A stretch of 54,134 nt of DNA from Sphingomonas sp. Leaf33. GTDB taxonomy: Bacteria > Pseudomonadota > Alphaproteobacteria > Sphingomonadales > Sphingomonadaceae. Both the position numbers and the translations under genes were made by a program. Below are positions 1 to 7,542 of this stretch, one piece after another. How positions within the stretch are numbered: position 1 is the stretch's first letter; each line of letters begins with the position of its first letter. The notes below the pieces were generated by a model. The model did no database searches, was not told the origin of the DNA, and saw only the letters and a program-made list of their open reading frames with translations. The stretch covers positions 1,059,416-1,113,549 of the forward strand of contig NZ_LMLB01000001.1 in assembly GCF_001421785.1 (NCBI RefSeq), read 5' to 3'.

Positions 1-1014
1 TTCCGGGCGCACCCGCAGAGAGATGCGGCCGTCGGCCAGCACGGTCGGGGTGTAGGTCAGGCTGACGCCATATTCCTTGTACTGAACGCTGCTGGCGCCC
101 AGGCCGCTCTGCGTGACCAGCGGCACTTCGCCGCCGACCAGGAAGCTGGCGGTCTCGCCCGACAGCGCGGTCAGGTTCGGGTTGGCCAGCGTCGTCACCT
201 GGCCTGCGGTTTCACCCACGTCGATCGCGGCGAGCAGGTCCAGGCCGAACAGCTTGCCCGCCAGGCCGAAGGTCGCGGCATCGACGCCCTTCAGGATCTT
301 GCTCGCACCCGCCGGGGCATCGGTGAACCCGACGCCCAGCGGCCCGCCCGGCGTAAAGGACGAACCACCGCCGCGCCCCTGCGTGCCGCCGAACTTAAAG
401 CCCGAGGTCTGGTCGACGGTCGAGAAATTGACGCCCATGTTCTTGATGAAGCTGCGGCTGACTTCGGCGAATTTCACCTGCAGGTTGACCTGGAGCGGCG
501 TCGCCGTCTTCAGCCGCGACAGCACCTTGGTCTGTTCGCCGACAAAGGCCTGGACCAGCCGTTCGGCCTCCGCGGCATCCTGCGGGGCGGCGACGACACC
601 GGTCAGCAGGACCAGGCCGTTCATCGGCGTCGCGACGATCTGCGCATCGGGCAGGGCGAGGCGCAGCATTGCGCCGATCGAGTCGTAGTTGTTGCCGACG
701 CGAACGGTGGTCGCATAGACGACGCGGCCCGACTTCGACGTGGCGGAGATCGTCGTCTCGCCGGCGGTCTTGCCGAAGATGTAGAGCTGGGTCGGCGAGC
801 GCACCTGCACGTCGGCGATCTTGTCGTCGGCGACGAAGATGTCGCTGATCGGTGCGGGCAGCGTCACCATCCGGCCCCGGCTGGTCGCGACCTGCAGGAC
901 ATCGCCCGGTCGGTCGGCGGTCTGCGCCAGCGTCGCGGCCGGCATCGCGGCGATCGTCGCCGTCGCCAGCGCTGTTGCCAGCGGCAGACCCAGCGGCTTC
1001 AGGAACACACGCAT
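1..1014 (-). CDS. cpaC: Flp/Tad pilus secretin CpaC (RcpA), 3' end outside window
   Basis: Outer-membrane secretin of the Flp (type IVb) pilus machine, through which the pilus passes. Translating the minus strand from the ATG at 1014 gives an exported protein (Sec-type leader ending near ALAQTAD), then the N-terminal secretin domain with the typical DVQVRSPTQLYIFGK stretch near residue 70, a BON-like segment, and the secretin core including VNLQVKFAEVSR and ALSGETASFLVGGEVP. The frame is still open at base 1, so about the last third is missing. The start lies one base after the cpaB stop codon, so the two are surely cotranscribed and probably translationally coupled. Family assignment is firm. 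Confidence 0.93.
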   Translation of the reverse strand, partial: MRVFLKPLGLPLATALATATIAAMPAATLAQTADRPGDVLQVATSRGRMVTLPAPISDIFVADDKIADVQVRSPTQLYIFGKTAGETTISATSKSGRVVYATTVRVGNNYDSIGAMLRLALPDAQIVATPMNGLVLLTGVVAAPQDAAEAERLVQAFVGEQTKVLSRLKTATPLQVNLQVKFAEVSRSFIKNMGVNFSTVDQTSGFKFGGTQGRGGGSSFTPGGPLGVGFTDAPAGASKILKGVDAATFGLAGKLFGLDLLAAIDVGETAGQVTTLANPNLTALSGETASFLVGGEVPLVTQSGLGASSVQYKEYGVSLTYTPTVLADGRISLRVRPE

Positions 1015-1015
1015 G

Positions 1016-2065
1016 TCAGTTCTTCCCCCCAACCGGGACAATTGAGACGTTGTTGCCGCGCGAGATGCGCACCACCGGGCCCGCGGGCACCGCCGGTGCC
1101 GCACCGCCGTTCGGCGCCGGGGCGGCCATCGGCACGCCCTGCTGGCCCATCGGCTGCGCCGACATGTCGGCCGCCTTGCCGGGTACGCTGGAGCGCTGGA
1201 AGCGCGAGACGTCGGCGCCGGTCACGAAGCTGCCCTTGCCTTCGCTCGGGCGTGCCGCGACTCGGGCGAGCATCGCCTTCTCGGCCTTCGGGTCGGTGCC
1301 TTCGGGCACGCTGACTTCGCCGCTGGCGATCGCTTCTTCCAGCTCGCCGGCGTTGTCGGCGATCGAGCGGAGCGACAGCGACAGCGATCCCACGGTCTGT
1401 GCGACCGAGATCTTTTCCGCGATCGTCGGCGTGACTTCCAGCGTGACGGTCGAATAGGCGTTGACCACGGTCTTGCCCTGGTCGTCGGTCGTCTTGTCGG
1501 TGCGCTGATCGGTCGCCAGCACGCGCAGGTTGCGCAGGATGGTTTCGGTCGCCTTCAGCGGCGCGCCATCGCCACCGCCGGTGACGGTCTGCGTCAGCAA
1601 CAGGTCGACGCGGTCGCCCGGGAAGACGAAGCCTGCGACCGATGACTGCGCCGACACCGGCACCGTCACCGCGCGCATCCCCGATCCCAGCGCGGCGGCC
1701 AGGAAGCCGCGGTCACCCGGCTTCACCAGCGCGCCTTGCGTCACCGGCTGACCGGCGGGAACGGCGAAGCGCACCACGGTGCCGACGACATTCTTCAGGT
1801 CGGTCGCCTGCTTCAGGAAATAGGCGTTCTCGACCAGTTCCTTCGGCCACGGCTGGAACTTCAGCGACGCGGCGTCGATGATCGTGCCGACCGGCAGCGG
1901 TTTGGTCGCGACCAGCACCTCGGGTCCGTCGATGACGACCGGTTGCGGCTGGCCGGCAGCTGCGGTCGGTGCAGCAGCGCCCGACATCAGGCTGCGAGCC
2001 ATGAACGCGGTGACGCCGGCGATCAGCAGAGCGCCCACCAGCAGGAATATCTTGCGTCCGTCCAT
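1016..2065 (-). CDS. cpaB: Flp pilus assembly protein CpaB (RcpC)
   Basis: Periplasmic, membrane-anchored accessory protein of the Flp/Tad pilus, thought to stabilise or gate the CpaC secretin. The 349-residue product has one N-terminal membrane anchor (residues about 6-27) followed by a SAF domain beginning EVLVATKPLPVGTIID near residue 50 and the RcpC/CpaB core (GMRAVTVPVSAQSSVAGFV), with a Pro/Ala/Gly-rich tail. Length and order match the family. It lies between cpaA (50 bp upstream) and cpaC (1 bp downstream) in one minus-strand operon that continues past the left edge. Confidence 0.94.
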   Translation of the reverse strand: MDGRKIFLLVGALLIAGVTAFMARSLMSGAAAPTAAAGQPQPVVIDGPEVLVATKPLPVGTIIDAASLKFQPWPKELVENAYFLKQATDLKNVVGTVVRFAVPAGQPVTQGALVKPGDRGFLAAALGSGMRAVTVPVSAQSSVAGFVFPGDRVDLLLTQTVTGGGDGAPLKATETILRNLRVLATDQRTDKTTDDQGKTVVNAYSTVTLEVTPTIAEKISVAQTVGSLSLSLRSIADNAGELEEAIASGEVSVPEGTDPKAEKAMLARVAARPSEGKGSFVTGADVSRFQRSSVPGKAADMSAQPMGQQGVPMAAPAPNGGAAPAVPAGPVVRISRGNNVSIVPVGGKN

Positions 2066-2115
2066 TTCGAGTCACGCGCCTTTCACGGTCGTGCGGTTTG
2101 ATCCGCCGTTAATCA

Positions 2116-2586
2116 TCAGCCGAATTGGTTAATTATCGGTTCGCGAATCGCGAGAAGTCCGGCGATGGCGATGGCGACGCCGTACGGCACCTCGATCGCC
2201 CGGCCGGTGCGCCGCATCCGGGCCTCGATCAGCATGACCAGGGTCAGCGCGCCGCCGACCAGCGACATGACGATCAGCATCGACACGGTGGCGAGCGGCG
2301 GTAGCCACAGCGCGAGCGCGCCGATCAGCTTCACGTCGCCGCCGCCCATCATGCCGAGCGCGAACGCGCCGACGAACATTGCAAAGACGACGGCTGCGAC
2401 ACCCAGCTGGATCGCCGCACCCGGCCACAGGCCGATCCCGATCGACCACCACCACGCCGGGGCCAGCAGAGCGATGGCTGCCGTCTTCCAGTTGGCGATC
2501 TCGCGCGTCCGCACGTCCTCGATCCCTGCCGAAAGCAGGAACAGGCCGAGCACGCCGAGCAAAACCAAGGACAGATGATCCCCCAT
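2116..2586 (-). CDS. cpaA: Prepilin peptidase CpaA (A24 family)
   Basis: Inner-membrane aspartic peptidase that cleaves the leader of Flp prepilins. The product has about six hydrophobic segments and the two catalytic aspartates of the A24 family: the first in AGIEDVRTREI just after the first membrane segment, the second in the GGGDVK motif in the middle of the protein. At about 156 residues it is the short, methyltransferase-less form typical of tad/cpa loci. I chose the ATG at 2586, which has an AAGG a few bases upstream; an in-frame ATG at 2598 is also possible. It is the first gene of the cpaABC run, and the divergent hydrolase starts only about 40-50 bp away. Confidence 0.9.
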   Translation of the reverse strand: MGDHLSLVLLGVLGLFLLSAGIEDVRTREIANWKTAAIALLAPAWWWSIGIGLWPGAAIQLGVAAVVFAMFVGAFALGMMGGGDVKLIGALALWLPPLATVSMLIVMSLVGGALTLVMLIEARMRRTGRAIEVPYGVAIAIAGLLAIREPIINQFG

Positions 2587-2635
2587 CAGCCTTACCATCT
2601 AGACGGTGCGGCTTTCCAAAACGTAACCATCGTCC

Positions 2636-3598
2636 ATGTCGGATTTTCACGATGCGAGCGGCGAGCGGCGCCGATACCCGGCGGACGCGACGATCACCCG
2701 TTGGCTCGCCCCGGACGGTTGGCCGCTGCGCGTGTTCGACTGGCCGGCGGGCGGCGGTGTCGCGCCGCGCGGGTCGATCCTGTTCCAGGGCGGGCGCGGG
2801 GACTTCATCGAGAAATATCTGGAAAGCTTTGCCCCTTGGCACGCGCGCGGCTGGCGGGTGACGGCGTTCGACTGGCGCGGGCAGGGGGGATCGGGCCGCA
2901 CGACTCCGGCGCCCCACGTCGGGCACATCGCCGATTTCGCGGACTTCATCGGCGATCTGCGCGCGTTCTGGGCGGCGTGGTCGGCGACCGCGCCCGGGCC
3001 GCTGATCGCGATGGGCCATTCGATGGGCGGGCATCTGGTCCTGCGTGCGCTGGCGGAGCGGGCGATCGACCCACAAGCCGTCGTGCTGGTCGCGCCGATG
3101 CTGGGGCTCCGCGCGCCGATCTCCGCACGCGTCGGCGAAGCGGTCGCCGGACTGATGACGCGACTGGGCGATCCGGCACGCGCCGCGTGGAAGGGCAACG
3201 AACGCCCGCACACGTTGAAATCGCGCCAGTCGCTGCTGACCCACGACGACGCGCGCTATTGCGACGAACTCTGGTGGCAGGCGCAGGATGCGAGCCTGTT
3301 GACTGGGCCGCCGAGCTGGACCTGGGTGGCGCAGGGCTTTGCCTCGACGCGTCGGCTCAACGCCTCGCCCGCCCTTGCGGACGTGCGAACGCCCGTCCTG
3401 ATGCTGGTGGCGGAGGCCGACGGCCTGGTCGATCCGCGCGTGGCTCTTGCCGTCGCGGCGCGGCTACCGGATGCGCGAGTCGTCCGCTTCGGCAGCGAAT
3501 CGGCCCACGAAATCCTGCGCGAGGTCGATTCGGTGCGCGGGCGCGCGCTTACCGAGATTGACGCCTTCCTCGATGCGCGTGCACAGGACACGCCATGA
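2636..3598 (+). CDS. Alpha/beta hydrolase, lysophospholipase/monoacylglycerol-lipase-like
   Basis: Serine hydrolase of about 320 residues with the Hydrolase_4 (lysophospholipase) fold. Visible signatures are the FDWRGQGGSG segment near residue 80, the nucleophile elbow GHSMGG near residue 127, a late acid residue in the LVAEADGLVDP stretch and a C-terminal His in SESAHEILRE. There is no signal peptide, so it is probably cytosolic. The substrate cannot be read from the sequence. Its stop codon overlaps the start of the next gene (ATGA), so the two are translationally coupled. Confidence 0.85.
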   Translation: MSDFHDASGERRRYPADATITRWLAPDGWPLRVFDWPAGGGVAPRGSILFQGGRGDFIEKYLESFAPWHARGWRVTAFDWRGQGGSGRTTPAPHVGHIADFADFIGDLRAFWAAWSATAPGPLIAMGHSMGGHLVLRALAERAIDPQAVVLVAPMLGLRAPISARVGEAVAGLMTRLGDPARAAWKGNERPHTLKSRQSLLTHDDARYCDELWWQAQDASLLTGPPSWTWVAQGFASTRRLNASPALADVRTPVLMLVAEADGLVDPRVALAVAARLPDARVVRFGSESAHEILREVDSVRGRALTEIDAFLDARAQDTP

Positions 3599-4674
3599 AG
3601 CGTTTCGACATCGCCATCATCGGCGGCGGCATCGCCGGCGCGTCGCTCGCCGCCGAAGTCGCGCCGCATGCCTCGGTCGTGATCCTGGAGGGCGAGGATG
3701 CCGCGGGCTATCACTCGACCGGGCGATCGGCGGCGTTCTGGTCGGAAACCTACGGCGGGCCCTACATCCAGCCGCTGACCAGCGCGTCGGGCGATGCGAT
3801 CGCACCCTATCTCGCGCCGCTCGGGTCTCTGCACATCGGTCGCGCCGACGAGGCCGCAAAGATCGACGCTTTCCTCGCGGAATTCGCCGGCAGCGGCGTC
3901 GAGCTGACGCGCGTCGATCCGCGCGAGCATGTGCCGGGCCTGCGCGACGACTGGACGCTCGGCATCCTGGAGCCGACGTGCGCTTACATCGACGTGGGTG
4001 GTTTGCATGGCGACGTGCTCGGCCGGTTCAAACGTGCGGGCGGCGAACTGCGGCTGAGCGCCGCCTTCCAGACCGCGACGCGCGAGGGCGGCGATTGGCG
4101 GATCGAGACGGCGGCAGGGACGGTTTCGGCCGGCATCCTGGTCGATGCGGCCGGCGCCTGGGCCGATCCGGTCGCTGCACGGGTCGGCGTGGAGCCGCTC
4201 GGCATCCAGCCCTATCGCCGCACCCTCGTCCAGTTGCGTACCGATCCGCCGGTCCCCGACGACATGGTCCATGTCGCGCACATCGGCGGGCAATTCTATT
4301 TCAAGCCCGAAGCGGGCGGCAAATTGTGGCTCTCGCCAAGCGACGAGACGTCGACCGACCCATGTGACGCCGCGCCCGAGGAACTGGACGTCGCCATCGC
4401 GATCGACCGGCTGGAGCAGGCGGTCGACTGGCGCATCCGCGCGGTCGAGCGCAAATGGGCCGGCCTGCGCAGTTTCGCACCCGACCGACTGCCGGTGTAC
4501 GGCTTCGACCGCGACGTCGAAGGCTTCTTCTGGTGCGCAGGGCAGGGCGGCTTCGGCATCCAGACCGCCCCCGCCGCCGCCCGCGTCGCCGCCGCGCTGC
4601 TGCTCGGGCGGACGCCGGATGCGTCGGTCGCGGACATCGACGCAGGCCAATATTCGCCGTCGCGGTTTGGCTGA
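3595..4674 (+). CDS. FAD-dependent oxidoreductase, D-amino acid oxidase/dehydrogenase-like
   Basis: A 359-residue flavoprotein of the DAAO/glycine oxidase superfamily. The N-terminus carries the Rossmann dinucleotide motif IIGGGIAGASLA at residues 8-19, an acidic residue at the end of strand two (VILEGEDAAG), and the C-terminus the second FAD-binding segment WCAGQGGFGIQTAP near residue 317. Such enzymes oxidise D-amino acids, glycine or similar secondary amines; the actual substrate is not known. It overlaps the hydrolase by 4 bp and precedes an MHS-type transporter and alanine racemase on the same strand, which hints at amino-acid use, but this is inference. Confidence 0.85.
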   Translation: MKRFDIAIIGGGIAGASLAAEVAPHASVVILEGEDAAGYHSTGRSAAFWSETYGGPYIQPLTSASGDAIAPYLAPLGSLHIGRADEAAKIDAFLAEFAGSGVELTRVDPREHVPGLRDDWTLGILEPTCAYIDVGGLHGDVLGRFKRAGGELRLSAAFQTATREGGDWRIETAAGTVSAGILVDAAGAWADPVAARVGVEPLGIQPYRRTLVQLRTDPPVPDDMVHVAHIGGQFYFKPEAGGKLWLSPSDETSTDPCDAAPEELDVAIAIDRLEQAVDWRIRAVERKWAGLRSFAPDRLPVYGFDRDVEGFFWCAGQGGFGIQTAPAAARVAAALLLGRTPDASVADIDAGQYSPSRFG

Positions 4675-4792
4675 GGTCTGACGCGGCGTTCCCGCGAAGG
4701 CGCGCAAGAGAGATACACGATAGGGAAAGCGGTCGTGCTTGCCGACCCCATCCGATCCGCTAAACCTCCGCCAAGGAATTTTGGGGGATGGA

Positions 4793-6382
4793 ATGGCCGA
4801 CGACACCGCCACGGATGCGCAACCGACGAGCAAGGACATCCGCCTCGTCATTTCCGCCTCCTCGCTCGGCACCATCTTCGAATGGTACGACTTCTTCATC
4901 TGGGGTACGCTGACGACGTCGGGCATTCTTCAGCGCAGTTTCTTCCCGCAGGGGAACGAACTGCTGGCGACACTGCTCGCCTGGGGTACCTTTGCGGTCG
5001 GTTTCGCGTTCCGGCCGCTCGGTGCCGTGCTGTTCGGTTTTCTCGGCGATCGGCTGGGGCGCAAATACACCTTCCTCGTCACCATTACGCTGATGGGCAT
5101 CGCGACCGCGGGCATCGGGTTCGTGCCGACCTATGCCGCGATCGGGGTATGGGCGCCGGCGCTGATCCTGCTGATGCGGGTCGGGCAGGGGCTGGCGCTG
5201 GGGGGTGAGTACGGCGGCGCGGCGATCTATGTCGCCGAGCACGCGACCGCGGGCAAGCGCGGCTATTACACCAGTTTCATCCAGGCGAGCGTCGCGGGCG
5301 GCTTCATCCTCAGCCTTGCCGTCGTGCTGCTGGCGAAGGCGTCGATGCCGGCGGAGACATGGGCCGCGTGGGGCTGGCGCGTGCCGTTCGTCTTCTCGAT
5401 CGCGCTGTTGGCGGTGTCGCTGTGGATGCGCCTTAAGCTCAGCGAGAGCCCGGTGTTCAAGGCGATGAAGGCCGCCGGCGAAACCGCGCGCAACCCGTTC
5501 CTCGAAAGCTTCACCTATCCCGGCAATCCGCGCCGGCTGTTCGTCGCGCTGTTCGGTATCGCCGCGGGCCTGACCGTCATCTGGTACACTGCGCTGTTCA
5601 GCGTGCTGTCGTTCCTGCAAGGCCCGATGCGCGTGGCCGAGACGCCCGCGCAGTTGCTGGTGGGTGCCGGCGCGCTCGGCGGCCTCGGCTTCTTCATTCT
5701 GTTCGGCAAGCTCAGCGACCGGGTCGGGCGCAAGCTGCCGATCGTCGTCGGCTACGCGATCACCCTGATTGCGCTGTTCCCGCTGTTCTGGCTGATCGGC
5801 CACGCCGCGAACCCCGAGCTTGCCCGCGCCAGTGACCGCGCGCCGGTGATCGTCGCGGGCCCGCACTGCGCCTATGATCCCTTCGCCGCGAAGCAGAAGG
5901 ACGCCTGCGGCCAGGTGCTGGACTATCTGTCGAAGAAGGGCATCGGCTATACCAAGGTGCAGGCGGGCTCCGTCGCCGTCTCGATCGGCGGAATGCCGCA
6001 GACCGACGTCCGCCCCGCAGCACTCGACGCCGCGTTAGAAAACGCCGGGTACAAGCTCGACAAGGTGACGCCTTCGGGCCGCGAGATCGTGCTGATCCTG
6101 GTCGGCATCCTCGGCCTCGCCTTCCTGTCGGGCATGACCTACGGCCCCGTCGCGGCGGTGCTGAGCGAGATGTTTCCGGCGCGGATCCGCTATTCGTCGA
6201 TGTCGATTCCCTATCACCTCGGCACCGGCTACTTCGGCGGGTTCCTGCCGTTCATCAGCCAGTATATCGTGGCGCGTTCGGGCAACCCGTATGCGGGCCT
6301 GTGGTACACATGGGGTGTCGTCGCGCTGGCGCTGGTCGTGATGTTGTTCTTCATCAAGGAACGCGACCTCATCAAGGATTGA
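4793..6382 (+). CDS. MFS transporter, MHS (metabolite:H+ symporter) family, with large extramembrane insert
   Basis: Twelve-helix major-facilitator transporter of the MHS branch (relatives carry proline/betaine, alpha-ketoglutarate, citrate or shikimate). The first helix begins with the MHS-typical SSLGTIFEWYDFFIWG, the helix 2-3 loop has FLGDRLGRKYT, and there is a second loop copy KLSDRVGRKLP. At about 529 residues it is some 90 longer than usual because of a soluble insert at about residues 340-430 that contains two cysteines (AYDPFAAKQKDACGQ). I chose the ATG at 4793, which follows a GGGGGA stretch, over an in-frame TTG at 4739. The ligand is unknown. Confidence 0.87.
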   Translation: MADDTATDAQPTSKDIRLVISASSLGTIFEWYDFFIWGTLTTSGILQRSFFPQGNELLATLLAWGTFAVGFAFRPLGAVLFGFLGDRLGRKYTFLVTITLMGIATAGIGFVPTYAAIGVWAPALILLMRVGQGLALGGEYGGAAIYVAEHATAGKRGYYTSFIQASVAGGFILSLAVVLLAKASMPAETWAAWGWRVPFVFSIALLAVSLWMRLKLSESPVFKAMKAAGETARNPFLESFTYPGNPRRLFVALFGIAAGLTVIWYTALFSVLSFLQGPMRVAETPAQLLVGAGALGGLGFFILFGKLSDRVGRKLPIVVGYAITLIALFPLFWLIGHAANPELARASDRAPVIVAGPHCAYDPFAAKQKDACGQVLDYLSKKGIGYTKVQAGSVAVSIGGMPQTDVRPAALDAALENAGYKLDKVTPSGREIVLILVGILGLAFLSGMTYGPVAAVLSEMFPARIRYSSMSIPYHLGTGYFGGFLPFISQYIVARSGNPYAGLWYTWGVVALALVVMLFFIKERDLIKD

Positions 6383-6449
6383 TCGGCGCACGAGCAGTTG
6401 CGGCCCGGGCGGTTGCGGTGACGCGCGCTCGGGTCTAGCCGCTTGCGGC

Positions 6450-7490
6450 ATGGACTGGATCGCTCCCCAACGCCTGCGGATCGACGGCGACGCGCTTGTC
6501 GCCAACTGGCGCGCGCTTGCCCGCATGAGCGGCCGGGCCGTATGCGGCGCAGCGGTCAAGGCGAACGGCTACGGCCTGGGCGCGCCTGAGGTCGCGAGCC
6601 GCCTGGTCGCCGCGGGCTGCCGCGACCTGTTCGTTGCGACCTGGGGTGAAGCGCAGGCCCTGGGCGATGTCGGCCCGGCGCGCGTGTCCGTCCTCCACGG
6701 CGTACGGGACGAGGACGCGCCGCTCATCGGCCTGCCCGGCGTACGGCCGGTGCTGAATACTGTCGAGCAGGTCCGACGCTGGCGCGACAGGGGTGGCGGC
6801 GCGTGTGACGTGATGGTCGATACCGGCATGAACCGGCTGGGCCTGTCGGTCGACGATGTAGCGAGCGGCGCGCTCGATGGGCTCGAGATCGACACGCTGA
6901 TGAGCCACCTGGCCTGCGCCGACGAGGACCATCCCCTGAACGCGCGCCAGCAGGCGGCGTTCGCCGGGCTGGCGGGGACGACGGCCGCGCGGCGTCTGAG
7001 TCTGGCAAACTCCGCCGGGATTGCGCTCGGCGAGCCTTACGCTTTCGACCTGACCCGCCCGGGCCTCGCGCTCTACGGTGGCATCCCGCGGGCCGAGCTT
7101 GCGGATGTCATCCGCCCGGTGGTCGCGATCGAGGCACAGGTCCTGCAACACCGCACCGTCCGTCCGGGCGAGACGGTCGGCTACAACGCGACCTGGACGG
7201 CGACGCGGGATACCGAGGTCGCGATCATCAACCTGGGCTACGCCGACGGCTACCGCCGCGCCTTCTCCGACCGCGGCACGGCGCGCGGACCGCATGGCGA
7301 GACGCTGCCGGTGATCGGACGGGTGTCGATGGACCTGATCGCTCTGGACGTGACGCTGGCACCGATGCTCGCACCCGGCGACTGGGTTGCGATCGATTAC
7401 GCCCCCGCCGCGGCGTCCGCGGCCAGCGGGATCAGCCAGTATGAATTGCTGACCGGCCTGGGCGGGCGCTTCCAGCGGTATTACGCGTAA
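6450..7490 (+). CDS. alr: Alanine racemase
   Basis: PLP enzyme that interconverts L- and D-alanine, supplying D-Ala for peptidoglycan or consuming it as a nutrient. The fold-type III barrel is recognisable: the PLP lysine is K37 in AAVKANGYGLG, the phosphate-site region has LANSAGI, and the second catalytic tyrosine lies in VGYNATW near residue 243. The C-terminal beta domain has VIGRVSMDLIALDV and ends ELLTGLGGRF. The length of 346 residues is normal. It stands 67 bp after the MHS transporter on the same strand and its stop codon lies in the A-run of the terminator that serves the opposite-strand receptor gene. Confidence 0.94.
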   Translation: MDWIAPQRLRIDGDALVANWRALARMSGRAVCGAAVKANGYGLGAPEVASRLVAAGCRDLFVATWGEAQALGDVGPARVSVLHGVRDEDAPLIGLPGVRPVLNTVEQVRRWRDRGGGACDVMVDTGMNRLGLSVDDVASGALDGLEIDTLMSHLACADEDHPLNARQQAAFAGLAGTTAARRLSLANSAGIALGEPYAFDLTRPGLALYGGIPRAELADVIRPVVAIEAQVLQHRTVRPGETVGYNATWTATRDTEVAIINLGYADGYRRAFSDRGTARGPHGETLPVIGRVSMDLIALDVTLAPMLAPGDWVAIDYAPAAASAASGISQYELLTGLGGRFQRYYA

Positions 7491-7517
7491 AAAAAGGGGC
7501 CGCCGGATGGCGACCCC
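7489..7517 (-). terminator. Rho-independent terminator of the TonB-dependent receptor gene
   Basis: On the minus strand a nine-pair stem (GGGGTCGCC with GGCGGCCCC, one G-U pair, four-base loop) is followed directly by a run of seven T. It lies 25 bp past the receptor stop codon. The T-run overlaps the end of alr. Confidence 0.8.
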
Positions 7518-7542
7518 AGAGAGTTTTGGTTGTCGAGCGCGA

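Noticed and set aside
3256..4926. Minus-strand open frame of 556 codons opposite the hydrolase/oxidase genes
   Set aside because: Spans two coupled, well-identified plus-strand genes and their intergenic gap; composition is typical of a shadow frame.
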